34,384 nucleotides of DNA from contig CAINGU010000104.1 in assembly GCA_903848645.1 (NCBI GenBank), positions 1-34,384 on the forward strand, written 5' to 3'. This DNA comes from an uncultured cyanobacterium. GTDB taxonomy: Bacteria; Cyanobacteriota; Cyanobacteriia; Cyanobacteriales; Nostocaceae. Below the pieces are notes generated by a model that did no database searches, was not told where the DNA came from, and saw only the letters and a list, made by a program, of their open reading frames with translations. Made by a program: the position numbers and the translations under genes. Positions 8,379 through 15,538 of this stretch are shown here, one piece after another; the stretch's first letter is position 1, and each line of letters opens with the position of its first letter.

Positions 8379-8398
8379 TGACAAATAGTCGTTTGTTG
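8379..8398 (-). promoter_or_regulatory. Weaker fourth copy of the GAC-N5-GTC operator, upstream of cydAB
   Basis: TGACAAATAGTCGTTTGTTG. With flanks, AAATGTTTGACA is identical to the 12 bases that open the element at 17772-17783, followed by GTC and TTTG in the same register (20 of 27 positions). The third half-site is lost. It lies 104 bp before the cydA start, upstream of a TAATAT -10 candidate on the cydA strand. It is much less certain than the three strong copies. Confidence 0.5.
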
Positions 8399-8438
8399 AA
8401 ATAGGCGAAATTGATTATATAAAAGATTTGGATTTAAT

Positions 8439-8500
8439 GTAGGGGTAGCGCCCCCGTGCCTACCCGATTTATGGGGCAACCACAGGGGGTTTGCCCCTAC
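8439..8500. repeat. GTAGGGG ... CCCCTAC palindromic repeat
   Basis: A 62-bp unit starting GTAGGGGTAGCGCCCCCGTG and ending GGGGGTTTGCCCCTAC, with 7-bp perfect terminal inverted repeats and inner CCCCC/GGGGG pairing. A common dispersed repeat type in cyanobacteria. Confidence 0.7.
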
Positions 8501-8630
8501 CTTGGCTTATTTTCCATACAAAAGCATTAATCGTACATATACTTACAATCAAATTAATTTAAAACATAAGTATAAAAAATAAATTTTTTTAGATGATTTT
8601 TCAATTTTTTGTAAAAACATGAGATTATAT

Positions 8631-8667
8631 TGATAATTACTCTCAATACAACTGAGAATTATTTCTA
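8631..8667 (+). promoter_or_regulatory. Two Fur-box-like sites before feoA
   Basis: TGATAATTACTCTCA (8631-8645) matches the 7-1-7 Fur consensus TGATAAT-N-ATTATCA at all but two positions. A second, TGAGAATTATTTCTA (8653-8667), is a weaker tandem match ending 4 bp before the feoA start codon. A TATATT -10-like hexamer lies at 8626-8631. Iron repression by Fur would be expected for feoAB; the match was judged by eye. Confidence 0.55.
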
Positions 8668-8671
8668 AATA

Positions 8672-8917
8672 ATGCTAAACAATCATCTCGGCTTGTTACA
8701 GCCTGGTCAAATCGCCACAATTTCCCAACTGCATAGTGAATCTGGATTGCACCAACGCCTTCTAGCAATGGGTTTCCGCACTGGTAGACAAATTGTGATG
8801 CTACGTCGGGGATGGCTTTCAGGACCACTTCATGTTCGCATTGGTACAACAGAAGTAATGTTACGTTGTCGGGAAGCTAGAGAAATAGAAGTTACGAATG
8901 TGAGTGTAAAAGCATGA
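8672..8917 (+). CDS. feoA: Ferrous iron transport accessory protein FeoA
   Basis: Small SH3-fold cytosolic protein that works with FeoB in Fe(II) uptake. The 81 residues carry the FeoA pattern: L-x-PG-x-A-x-I (QPGQIATI), LHQRLLAMGFRTGRQI in the middle, and a C-terminal VRIGTTEVMLRCREAREIEV. It starts with ATG and overlaps feoB by 4 bp (ATGA), so translation is coupled. Confidence 0.96.
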   Translation: MLNNHLGLLQPGQIATISQLHSESGLHQRLLAMGFRTGRQIVMLRRGWLSGPLHVRIGTTEVMLRCREAREIEVTNVSVKA

Positions 8918-10713
8918 CTATCAAACAGATTGCGGTTTTGGGAATGCCAAACACTGGCAAATCTACCTTTTTTAACCGTTTTACAGGCGCTAATGCTAGT
9001 ATCGGCAACTGGCCGGGTATGACAGTAGATTTGATGATGGCAAAAATCAAACTTGGTGAGGAAGAAGCCGAGGTAGTAGATTTGCCGGGAATTTACGATT
9101 TACGGGGTTTTTCGGAAGATGAAGCTGTCGTTCGGCGATTTCTGGAAAGTACACCAGTTCATTTAGTCATAATTATTCTCAATGCTACTCAAATCGATCG
9201 CCAAATTAGTCTAGCTTTACAGATAAAACATTTACATCTTCCCGCAGTATTATTACTGAATATGGCAGATGAAGCCCCAAAATTTGGGGTAAAAGTTGAG
9301 CCTGATAAAATAGCCAAGCATCTGGGAATACCAGTGCTGCCGATTAGTGCTAAGTATGGTAACGGTTATGATGAAGCCGTAAAAGCGATCGCTCATAGTC
9401 TCCAGCAACAGGAAGAACCAATCACAGCAGGTTCTTTAGAACAGTGTTCTGCGTGTGATAGTAAAATCGCCTCAGAAATGAGCAGTTTATTACAGGATGC
9501 AGTTTATACTCCAGCACAAGTTCAGGAAAACCTGACAACACACTTAGATAGAATTCTCTTACATCCAGTTTTCGGCTTACCGCTGTTTTTTGCAACCATG
9601 TTTTTGATGTTCCAAGTAGTATATGCCTTGGGAACACCTGTGCAAAAGTTTATGGGAGATACCCTGGACTGGTTTAAGGGAGTAGCACTAGAACCAGTAT
9701 TAGGCGGTTTACCAGTATTTTTGAAAGGTTTCTTAATTGACGGTCTTTATACTGGTATGGGAACAGTTGCGGCTTTTATCCCCGTAATTTTGTTATTTTT
9801 CTTCTGCATGGCTATTGTTGAAGATAGCGGCTACTTGTCGCGTTCGGCATTTTTGATGGATGCTTTTATGGAACGATTGGGTTTAGATGGTCGTTCTTTT
9901 GTCATGTCATTAATGGGATTTGGCTGTAATGTTCCCGCAATTATGGGGACAAGAGTCATGCGTTCCCCTGGTTTGCGAATGCTTTCCATGCTCGTCATTC
10001 CCTTTTCTTTGTGTTCAGCGCGACTGAATGTATTTATTTTCATGACTACAGCTTTATTTTCTTCTCAAATAGCGCCTGTAGTTTTATTTAGTTTGTATTT
10101 ATTTAGTTTTGTCGCGGCTATTTTGACAGCATTTTTATTTAGAGGTAAATATCCTAATAAAGAACCATTGGTATTAGAATTACCACCTTATCGTTTTCCC
10201 ACAATTAAGCAAATGTGGTTACGTGCTTGGGGGGAAATTAGGCATTTTTTAAAGTGGTCAAATCGGTTTATTATCTTTGGTGTCGTGGCTATTTGGTTAT
10301 TAAACAATTTGCCTTTTGGTGTCCCAGTTGCCAGTTCTCAAACATTATCAGGAATGATTGGTCAAGCCACGCAACCATTATTAGCACCCATTGGAATTAA
10401 CCCTCAATTGGCTGTAGCTCTGATTTTTGGCTTTGTTGCTAAAGAAATTGTTTTGGGCGGTTTAGCGGTCATTTACGGTAAGGCTGAAGGTGCAGATTTA
10501 ATGGGTGCGATTGCTCATCAAATAGACTGGGTACAGGCTTATAGTTTCATGTTATTTACTCTGCTTTATGTCCCTTGTTTATCAACTGTTGCTGTTTTGA
10601 AAAGTGAATCTAAAAGCTGGAAATTTGCCATCATATCGGTAGCTTGGTCTATTGGTTTAGCTTGGGTAGCAAGTTTTATTTTCTATCAAAGTGCGAGGGC
10701 TTTAGGATTTTGA
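8914..10713 (+). CDS. feoB: Ferrous iron transporter FeoB
   Basis: Inner-membrane Fe(II) permease with an N-terminal G protein. G1 is GMPNTGKS (10-17), followed by the GNWPGMTVD effector region, G3 DLPG (57-60) and G4 NMAD (116-119). The membrane part includes the Gate motifs (GFGCNVPAIMGTR, FSLCSARLNVF) with the conserved cysteines. At 599 residues it is shorter than E. coli FeoB (773), typical of compact FeoB proteins lacking an extended C-terminal domain. No FeoC is present. It is followed by the palindrome at 10735-10767, which probably ends the transcript. Confidence 0.97.
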   Translation: MTIKQIAVLGMPNTGKSTFFNRFTGANASIGNWPGMTVDLMMAKIKLGEEEAEVVDLPGIYDLRGFSEDEAVVRRFLESTPVHLVIIILNATQIDRQISLALQIKHLHLPAVLLLNMADEAPKFGVKVEPDKIAKHLGIPVLPISAKYGNGYDEAVKAIAHSLQQQEEPITAGSLEQCSACDSKIASEMSSLLQDAVYTPAQVQENLTTHLDRILLHPVFGLPLFFATMFLMFQVVYALGTPVQKFMGDTLDWFKGVALEPVLGGLPVFLKGFLIDGLYTGMGTVAAFIPVILLFFFCMAIVEDSGYLSRSAFLMDAFMERLGLDGRSFVMSLMGFGCNVPAIMGTRVMRSPGLRMLSMLVIPFSLCSARLNVFIFMTTALFSSQIAPVVLFSLYLFSFVAAILTAFLFRGKYPNKEPLVLELPPYRFPTIKQMWLRAWGEIRHFLKWSNRFIIFGVVAIWLLNNLPFGVPVASSQTLSGMIGQATQPLLAPIGINPQLAVALIFGFVAKEIVLGGLAVIYGKAEGADLMGAIAHQIDWVQAYSFMLFTLLYVPCLSTVAVLKSESKSWKFAIISVAWSIGLAWVASFIFYQSARALGF

Positions 10714-10734
10714 TTTGTGAACATTGTAAGAGTC

Positions 10735-10767
10735 AGATCCCGGACTTCTTAAAGAAGTCCGGGATCT
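10735..10767. terminator. 33-bp palindrome after feoB
   Basis: AGATCCCGGACTTCTT is mirrored by AAGAAGTCCGGGATCT with one central base, followed by TGTTGTT. It could act as a terminator for feoAB. The same inverted sequence (AGATCCCCAACTTC/GAAGTCGGGGATCT) flanks the repeat at 3857-3994, so it is also a dispersed repeat unit. Confidence 0.7.
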
Positions 10768-10799
10768 TGTTGTTCATAACTAATTTAGGATTGCGATAG

Positions 10800-10835
10800 C
10801 GTAACGCACCAAATTCTTGATCATAGTGCGTTACG
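10800..10835. repeat. CGTAACGCAC / GTGCGTTACG hairpin
   Basis: A 10-bp perfect stem with a 16-nt spacer between the convergent feoB and TonB-receptor genes. This GTGCGTTACG motif is a familiar cyanobacterial dispersed hairpin. It may help terminate the receptor transcript, but I see no T-run. Confidence 0.6.
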
Positions 10836-10855
10836 GATTTCATACTATCTATAAA

Positions 10856-13420
10856 TCAAAAATTCGCCTTTATTTGCACTCCGTACATCGCTGGATCACC
10901 AAATCCCGCCGTTACATTAGGCGGTGGGAAAAAGAAACCAGAGTTAATATAACGAGTGTCAAACAAATTGTTAGCAAATAAATAAATACCGTACTTTTTC
11001 CACTCATAACCAATCTTGGCATTCACTAAAACAAAAGGATCTTGCTTAATCTGATTAGCATCATCAAAATAATTTGTGCCGTAACCGCGCAATTCTCCAC
11101 GGGCAAAAATACCTCCCGCACCGCGATATTGAATCGCTAAATTGTAAGTTAATTCTGGTGCAAGCGGAACACGATTATTACTATAATTTATGCCTGTAAA
11201 TGGATTGCTGTAGTTTTGAAATTTGCTATCTACATAACCAACTCCAGCAATTAAATCCACCCCTTTGACAGGTTGGGCTTTTAGTTCAAATTCTAATCCG
11301 GTGATATCAACATCAGCATTCGTAATATCGCGGAAAAATCCATCACTATCTGTCAGCAAAACTTGATAATCATTAACATTAGTCCGAAACACCGATAAAT
11401 TAGCCATCAACCGATTATCTAGCCAGGAAGACTTTAAACCCACTTCATAAGTCCAAGATGTTTCTTCTCGATATTGACGGGTTGCGTCGTCATCAGCGCG
11501 GTAATTGAGTCCACTGGGGCGATATCCTTGGGCAATTGTCCCGTAAGCCATTAAATTTGGGGTGATTTGATACTGCAACCCAAAACGCGGAATTACGGCA
11601 CTGCTACTGATTTCTGCTCCTTTTAATTCAGCACCAAATGGGGTAACTCCACCACCAGCCGCTTCAAAGACACGACGACGGTTAAGGGTGCTATCCGCAG
11701 CTTCATAACGCAAACCAGCAAATAAAGTTAACGGTTCAATTGGTTTATAGTCTACTTGACCAAATAGAGCGTAAGTGTTACGAGATTGTTCGGCGGAAAC
11801 ACGGTTACGTCCTGCTGGTAAACCAAATATAGCGGCGGCGGTTGCTGTGCGTTCTATGGTATCGTTAACAACATTAAAATCACGCGCTTCATAATATCCA
11901 CCGAATAACCAACGCAGACTGTCTGCACTTTCCGGTGACTGGAGACGAAATTCCTGTGACCAAACTGTGGAATTAATATCTATAATCTGCCTGAGTAAAT
12001 CAAGTTCGGGAAAGTTATCTCCCAGGAAATTGGATTGATTGGTAAAACGCCGGGCTGTAATTGACGTAGCCCTAAATTTAGCACCATCATAGCCAATTTT
12101 CAGAGATTGGGTATTACTGCTTAACCGAGCAAAACCATCTACACTTTGATCTATCTTAAATGGGTTAGGGGCATTACGGAGATTATACGTAGGATTACCA
12201 CCATTGCTATCGTTAGCATAAGTATTGAAAGACACGCTCCATTCTGGTGTGGGAGTCCAGAGAATTTGCCCTCGTCCCGCTACTTTTGATACTTCACCAA
12301 CAGTGCGATTCAGTGTGACATTATCAATAAATCCATCCCGTGCGTTGTATGTACCAGCTAATCGAAACGATAATTTATCAGGAATTACCGCATCACTGAG
12401 GGAAAGTTGCAATTCCCGGCTATTGTAGCTGCCATAACTAGCTGAAACTCCAAATTCCGCCTTTTGAGTCGGCTGACGGGAAATCACATTTACTACCCCA
12501 GCCGGACTGCTTCTCCCGTAGAGGGTGCTTTGGGGTCCGCGGAGGACTTCGACTCGTTCCAAATCAATCAAGCTCAGGTCTAAAAAGCCACCGTAATCAA
12601 ATGGGACATCATCTATATAAAAAGCTACGGTATCCTGGTTGGTAAAAGCATTGAAATTACTTAAACCGCGCATACTGTAGTAGTTGTATTCAGCACTACC
12701 AGATGAAGAGGAAGAAAAGGTAAAGTTGGGTGTGTTATTGGCGATACCAGAGAAAAAACTAACTTGCCCGTCTTCGAGTTGCTGACGCGGAATTACCGTA
12801 AGGCTAAGTGGTATATCCTGAGCGTCTTCTGTCCGTTTTTGGGCGGTGACGGTTATCTCTATGTCTGGATCTGATGTAGCGGAAGATATATTTAAAGTTA
12901 ACCCGCCATTATTTGCACCTATCTGTAGTTTTGGTGCGTCTTCAATTCCAGTTACAAGAACTCGGACTTTGTTATTTTCTTGTTGTGTAACAGTAATTGC
13001 AGCAATTCCCGCTGCTGGATTTTTGGTTGTATACTCTTTTTGATTTGGTAAAGCTAGTACCGCATTTGGTATATCTGCAATTAAAATATTACCATCAATT
13101 AAAGATTCTGGTGCGGCTAATTCCCCATTGGGAGTTTCTAAAACAACTTCCAAACCAGTTTCCGTATTTTGCAACCGTACACCAATTATTTGCAGAATTT
13201 GAGGAGTTTGAGATTCCTGTGCTAACCAATCTTTAATACTCGTTTTCGGACGTTCGATATCACTTAGTCCCGAAATATCTGTAACAGGTGATTTTATCTC
13301 ACTGACTGCACTGGGAACAGCTTCTGCATTTGCTTTCTGAGATACCAGTAAACAAATCGTACTTACCACACTTATATATACGCACTGTTTTAATTTCAAA
13401 GCCACACCCCCACATTCCAC
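10856..13420 (-). CDS. TonB-dependent outer-membrane receptor with N-terminal AMIN domain
   Basis: Energy-coupled outer-membrane gate for a metal chelate. Order: signal peptide (LKQCVYISVVSTICLLVS...ANA), AMIN-like domain (about 76-178), TonB-box-like EITVTA (188-193), plug (about 195-310, with VEVLRGPQSTLYGRSSPAGVVNVI), 22-strand-type barrel, and terminal aromatic residue (KANF). AMIN fused to a siderophore-type receptor is typical of cyanobacteria. The 854-residue frame starts with GTG. A TTG at 13399, 5-6 bases after GGGGGTG, would give the cleaner leader MKLKQCVYIS, so the start is uncertain. The strong operator at 13488-13507 contains a -35-like TTGACA on this strand, so control by copper rather than Fur is plausible. 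The substrate is unknown. Confidence 0.93.
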   Translation of the reverse strand: MECGGVALKLKQCVYISVVSTICLLVSQKANAEAVPSAVSEIKSPVTDISGLSDIERPKTSIKDWLAQESQTPQILQIIGVRLQNTETGLEVVLETPNGELAAPESLIDGNILIADIPNAVLALPNQKEYTTKNPAAGIAAITVTQQENNKVRVLVTGIEDAPKLQIGANNGGLTLNISSATSDPDIEITVTAQKRTEDAQDIPLSLTVIPRQQLEDGQVSFFSGIANNTPNFTFSSSSSGSAEYNYYSMRGLSNFNAFTNQDTVAFYIDDVPFDYGGFLDLSLIDLERVEVLRGPQSTLYGRSSPAGVVNVISRQPTQKAEFGVSASYGSYNSRELQLSLSDAVIPDKLSFRLAGTYNARDGFIDNVTLNRTVGEVSKVAGRGQILWTPTPEWSVSFNTYANDSNGGNPTYNLRNAPNPFKIDQSVDGFARLSSNTQSLKIGYDGAKFRATSITARRFTNQSNFLGDNFPELDLLRQIIDINSTVWSQEFRLQSPESADSLRWLFGGYYEARDFNVVNDTIERTATAAAIFGLPAGRNRVSAEQSRNTYALFGQVDYKPIEPLTLFAGLRYEAADSTLNRRRVFEAAGGGVTPFGAELKGAEISSSAVIPRFGLQYQITPNLMAYGTIAQGYRPSGLNYRADDDATRQYREETSWTYEVGLKSSWLDNRLMANLSVFRTNVNDYQVLLTDSDGFFRDITNADVDITGLEFELKAQPVKGVDLIAGVGYVDSKFQNYSNPFTGINYSNNRVPLAPELTYNLAIQYRGAGGIFARGELRGYGTNYFDDANQIKQDPFVLVNAKIGYEWKKYGIYLFANNLFDTRYINSGFFFPPPNVTAGFGDPAMYGVQIKANF

Positions 13421-13487
13421 GAAAAAATAACTAGAGAGATTACGTCTCAGAGTTTCAGGTATGATTATTTACTTCATGGAGTCAGGT

Positions 13488-13507
13488 TGTCAAAAGACAA
13501 GCTGTCA
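13488..13507 (-). promoter_or_regulatory. Operator copy 1 with -35 element, upstream of the TonB receptor
   Basis: On the receptor strand it reads TGACAGCTTGTCTTTTGACA: GAC-AGCTT-GTC followed by TTTTGACA. Half-sites alternate as GACA-N3-TGTC-N4-GACA. The terminal TTGACA is a consensus -35, and AATAAT follows 18 bp later as -10, so a bound repressor would cover the promoter. It is 19/20 identical to 14024-14043. Confidence 0.75.
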
Positions 13508-13565
13508 TAATTAAATGTTTATTTAGTATTTACTTACGCACATAGAGTATACCCGACGGACTTTG

Positions 13566-13579
13566 TACGGTATACCGTA
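13566..13579. promoter_or_regulatory. Perfect palindrome TACGGTATACCGTA upstream of hli
   Basis: A 14-bp perfect dyad, 83 bp before the hli start, with a related GTATACC at 13548-13554. It could be an operator for the hli gene or the divergent receptor. No family assignment is possible. Confidence 0.35.
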
Positions 13580-13662
13580 TTTTTTTATCGTGTCAAGCCC
13601 TTGCAAAATATATTTACAAACTGTTATATTTATTTACATAAGAAAACAAAAAGGAAAAAAAC

Positions 13663-13875
13663 ATGACAGCTAAAGGCTTTACCACCAACGAACTCGGTCA
13701 ACTCAACAGCTTTGCAATTGAACCTAAAGTATACGTAGACGAAACCCCAAGAGTAGGTTTTACAGAATACGCAGAAAAGCTGAATGGACGTTTAGCAATG
13801 ATAGGTTTTGTCTCACTCATAGCTGTGGAAGTAATCACAGGAAATGGCTTGATTGGATGGTTGACAAACCTGTAA
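13663..13875 (+). CDS. High-light-inducible protein (Hli/Scp), one-helix chlorophyll-binding family
   Basis: A small thylakoid protein that binds chlorophyll and carotenoid and protects photosystem II assembly intermediates under stress. The diagnostic helix is [21 protein letters not shown] (about 36-56), carrying the ExxNGRxAMIGF signature. There are 70 residues in total. The RBS AAAAAGGAAAAA sits just before the ATG. It is divergent from the TonB receptor; the 242-bp region between them holds operator copy 1 and the TACGGTATACCGTA dyad. It is closed off from the next operon by the hairpin at 13941-13972. Confidence 0.95.
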   Translation: MTAKGFTTNELGQLNSFAIEPKVYVDETPRVGFTEYAEKLNGRLAMIGFVSLIAVEVITGNGLIGWLTNL

Positions 13876-13940
13876 ATCAGTTTTTGAACCAACAAATAAA
13901 ACATTAATTAAATTAGGAAAATATTAAATAATCTCACATG

Positions 13941-13972
13941 GAGTCTTGGTTTTTCAAACTAAGGCTTCTTTT
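13941..13972 (+). terminator. Terminator-like hairpin after hli
   Basis: AGTCTTGGTTT pairs with AAACTAAGGCTT through several G-U pairs around a TTC loop, followed by CTTTTAATTT. It separates hli from the operator-controlled operon at 14159. Confidence 0.6.
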
Positions 13973-14023
13973 AATTTAAATATTTAGCGATTTGTCCAAA
14001 CCCACAAAATCAAAAATTAAGTT

Positions 14024-14043
14024 TGACAGCTTGTCTTTTGACT
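14024..14043 (+). promoter_or_regulatory. Operator copy 2, upstream of the YtkA-like/MbnP/MbnH operon
   Basis: TGACAGCTTGTCTTTTGACT, 115 bp before the first gene. It ends in TTGACT, a near-consensus -35. A -10 is less clear (CAAGAT at 17 bp, GATAGT at 20 bp). It differs from copy 1 only in the last base. Confidence 0.75.
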
Positions 14044-14158
14044 AGGTGATTTACTTAACCCAAGATAGTTATTACTGATTATTGCAAGGTAATAGTTATA
14101 GATATTTTATAACTTGCCTCAATCATATCTACTTATCTAGCATGGTTACAAAAACTAT

Positions 14159-14596
14159 ATGTTCCGTTTTAACTTAGGTAAAAATTTAGGATGGGTACTA
14201 TTTTTGGTACTAATATCTACACCAGTAGCTGCTCATACTGAAAAGGTATCTCAAGATGTCGGGGGTATGCTACATATTGAACCACATGACAATCCCCACT
14301 CAGGCCAAACTACCCAAGCTTGGATTGTACTCACCCGTAAAGGAGGAAAACTTATTCCCCTGAAAGAATGTAATTGTCAGATAGCTATCTACCGTGAGCC
14401 ACATAAAAAAGGTGATTTACCACTACTAAAGCCACAGTTAAAAGCAGTATCAAAAGAGCGATATAAAGATATTCCAGGAGCGGAGATTGTATTTCCCAAA
14501 GCGGGAACTTACGATTTAGAACTAAGTGGCTCTGCAAAACCTGGAGCTAATTTCCGGCCATTCAAATTATTATACACCATTAATGTTAGTTCATAA
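14159..14596 (+). CDS. Secreted His-rich YtkA/CopC-like putative copper-binding protein
   Basis: 145 residues: a signal peptide (LGWVLFLVLISTPVAA) and one beta-rich domain resembling YtkA/CopC-type proteins. If signal peptidase cuts after VAA, the mature protein begins with His26, as in CopC and other 'histidine-brace' copper proteins. Further candidate ligands are M37, H39, H43 and H47 in GMLHIEPHDNPHSG, and C71 and C73 in ECNCQ. It is the first gene of an operon with the MbnP-like and MbnH-like genes (42 bp gap to the next) and is preceded by operator copy 2. The family assignment is by overall pattern and is only moderate; copper binding is inferred from ligands and context. Confidence 0.72.
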   Translation: MFRFNLGKNLGWVLFLVLISTPVAAHTEKVSQDVGGMLHIEPHDNPHSGQTTQAWIVLTRKGGKLIPLKECNCQIAIYREPHKKGDLPLLKPQLKAVSKERYKDIPGAEIVFPKAGTYDLELSGSAKPGANFRPFKLLYTINVSS

Positions 14597-14638
14597 CATT
14601 CGGATGTTTGGAAAACTATTCATGAGATAAAACTAACT

Positions 14639-15538
14639 ATGAATCGGCAATTCTTATTAACATCTACCACAATAGCAGGAATTATTCTGGCGGGTAATTT
14701 CGGTGGTGTTACCAAAACTTTTGCTCAAACGAGTAACAACCAAGAGGTAAAAATTAATTTTCAGGGAAAGGTCGGTAAACAGCCATTTGAATGCGGTCAA
14801 ACCTATACTTTAGGTAAGCCAGCCACGAAAGTTACTCCTGTTGACTTCCGTTTTTATGTATCCGATATCGCCTTAATTGATAATAATGGTAAAGCTGTAC
14901 CTGTGAATTTAGTACAGGACGAAAAATGGCAATATCAAAATGTTGCTCTCTTAGACTTTGAAAATAAATCCGGTGGTTGTGCTAACGGTACAACAGAAAC
15001 ACGCAATCAAGTTGTTGGGACAATACCCAAAGGCAATTATCAAGGCTTACAATTTACCTTGGGTGTTCCTGTAAACCTCAATCATGCTGATTCTGTCACT
15101 GCACCATCACCATTAAACCTAACTTCATTGTGGTGGAATTGGCTTTTCGGTTATAAATTTGCTCGTCTAGATTGGGAAAATCAAAGTCATAATTCTCAGG
15201 TAAAGCATGGTGAAAAAAGTGACAAAGCTCAGGGTTTTCCAATCCATTTGGGTAGCACAGGTTGTCAAGCAAATGAGGGAAGTCAAAAACTATCAACTTG
15301 CAGTAATTTGAATACCTCAAAAATCATTTTTGCCAAGTTTGATATTAATAAAAATGTCGTAATTGCTGACATGAAAACCCTCATAGGAAACACAAATTTA
15401 ACAGTTAATCAAAAAAATACTCCTCCTGGTTGTATGTCATCTCCTGATGATATTGACTGCAATGTGATTATGCCTAATTTCGGTCTACCTTTTAATGGTA
15501 AACCTGCTGCTAAACAGAAATTTTTTAGAGTTCAATGA
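14639..15538 (+). CDS. mbnP: MbnP-like copper-binding protein ('metallo-mystery pair' four-Cys family)
   Basis: Periplasmic partner of a MauG-like di-heme enzyme. In the characterised Methylosinus pair, MbnH oxidises a tryptophan of MbnP to kynurenine and MbnP binds copper. Here: a signal peptide (to about AQ30), VDFRFYVSDIALID (68-81), cysteines at 52, 114, 209, 221, 265 and 274, H149 and H203, and the block SLWWNWLFGYKFARLDW (163-179) that matches the family's W-x-W-xx-GYKF core. W165, W166, W168 and W179 are candidates for modification. The length of 299 is normal. It overlaps the next gene by 4 bp (ATGA), so the pair is translationally coupled. Confidence 0.88.
   Translation: MNRQFLLTSTTIAGIILAGNFGGVTKTFAQTSNNQEVKINFQGKVGKQPFECGQTYTLGKPATKVTPVDFRFYVSDIALIDNNGKAVPVNLVQDEKWQYQNVALLDFENKSGGCANGTTETRNQVVGTIPKGNYQGLQFTLGVPVNLNHADSVTAPSPLNLTSLWWNWLFGYKFARLDWENQSHNSQVKHGEKSDKAQGFPIHLGSTGCQANEGSQKLSTCSNLNTSKIIFAKFDINKNVVIADMKTLIGNTNLTVNQKNTPPGCMSSPDDIDCNVIMPNFGLPFNGKPAAKQKFFRVQ

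Larger units (their letters stand above)
8275..8671. other. Divergent intergenic region cydA/feoA
   Basis: No gene. It contains a putative operator (8379-8398), a GTAGGGG palindromic repeat (8439-8500), and two Fur-box-like sites (8631-8667) next to feoA. The 73-codon minus-strand frame at 8258-8479 covers the repeat and overlaps the cydA start, so I do not consider it real. Confidence 0.8.

Noticed and set aside
8258-8479. 73-codon minus-strand frame between cydA and feoA
   Set aside because: It is composed partly of the GTAGGGG repeat and overlaps the cydA start; regulatory sequence explains the region better.
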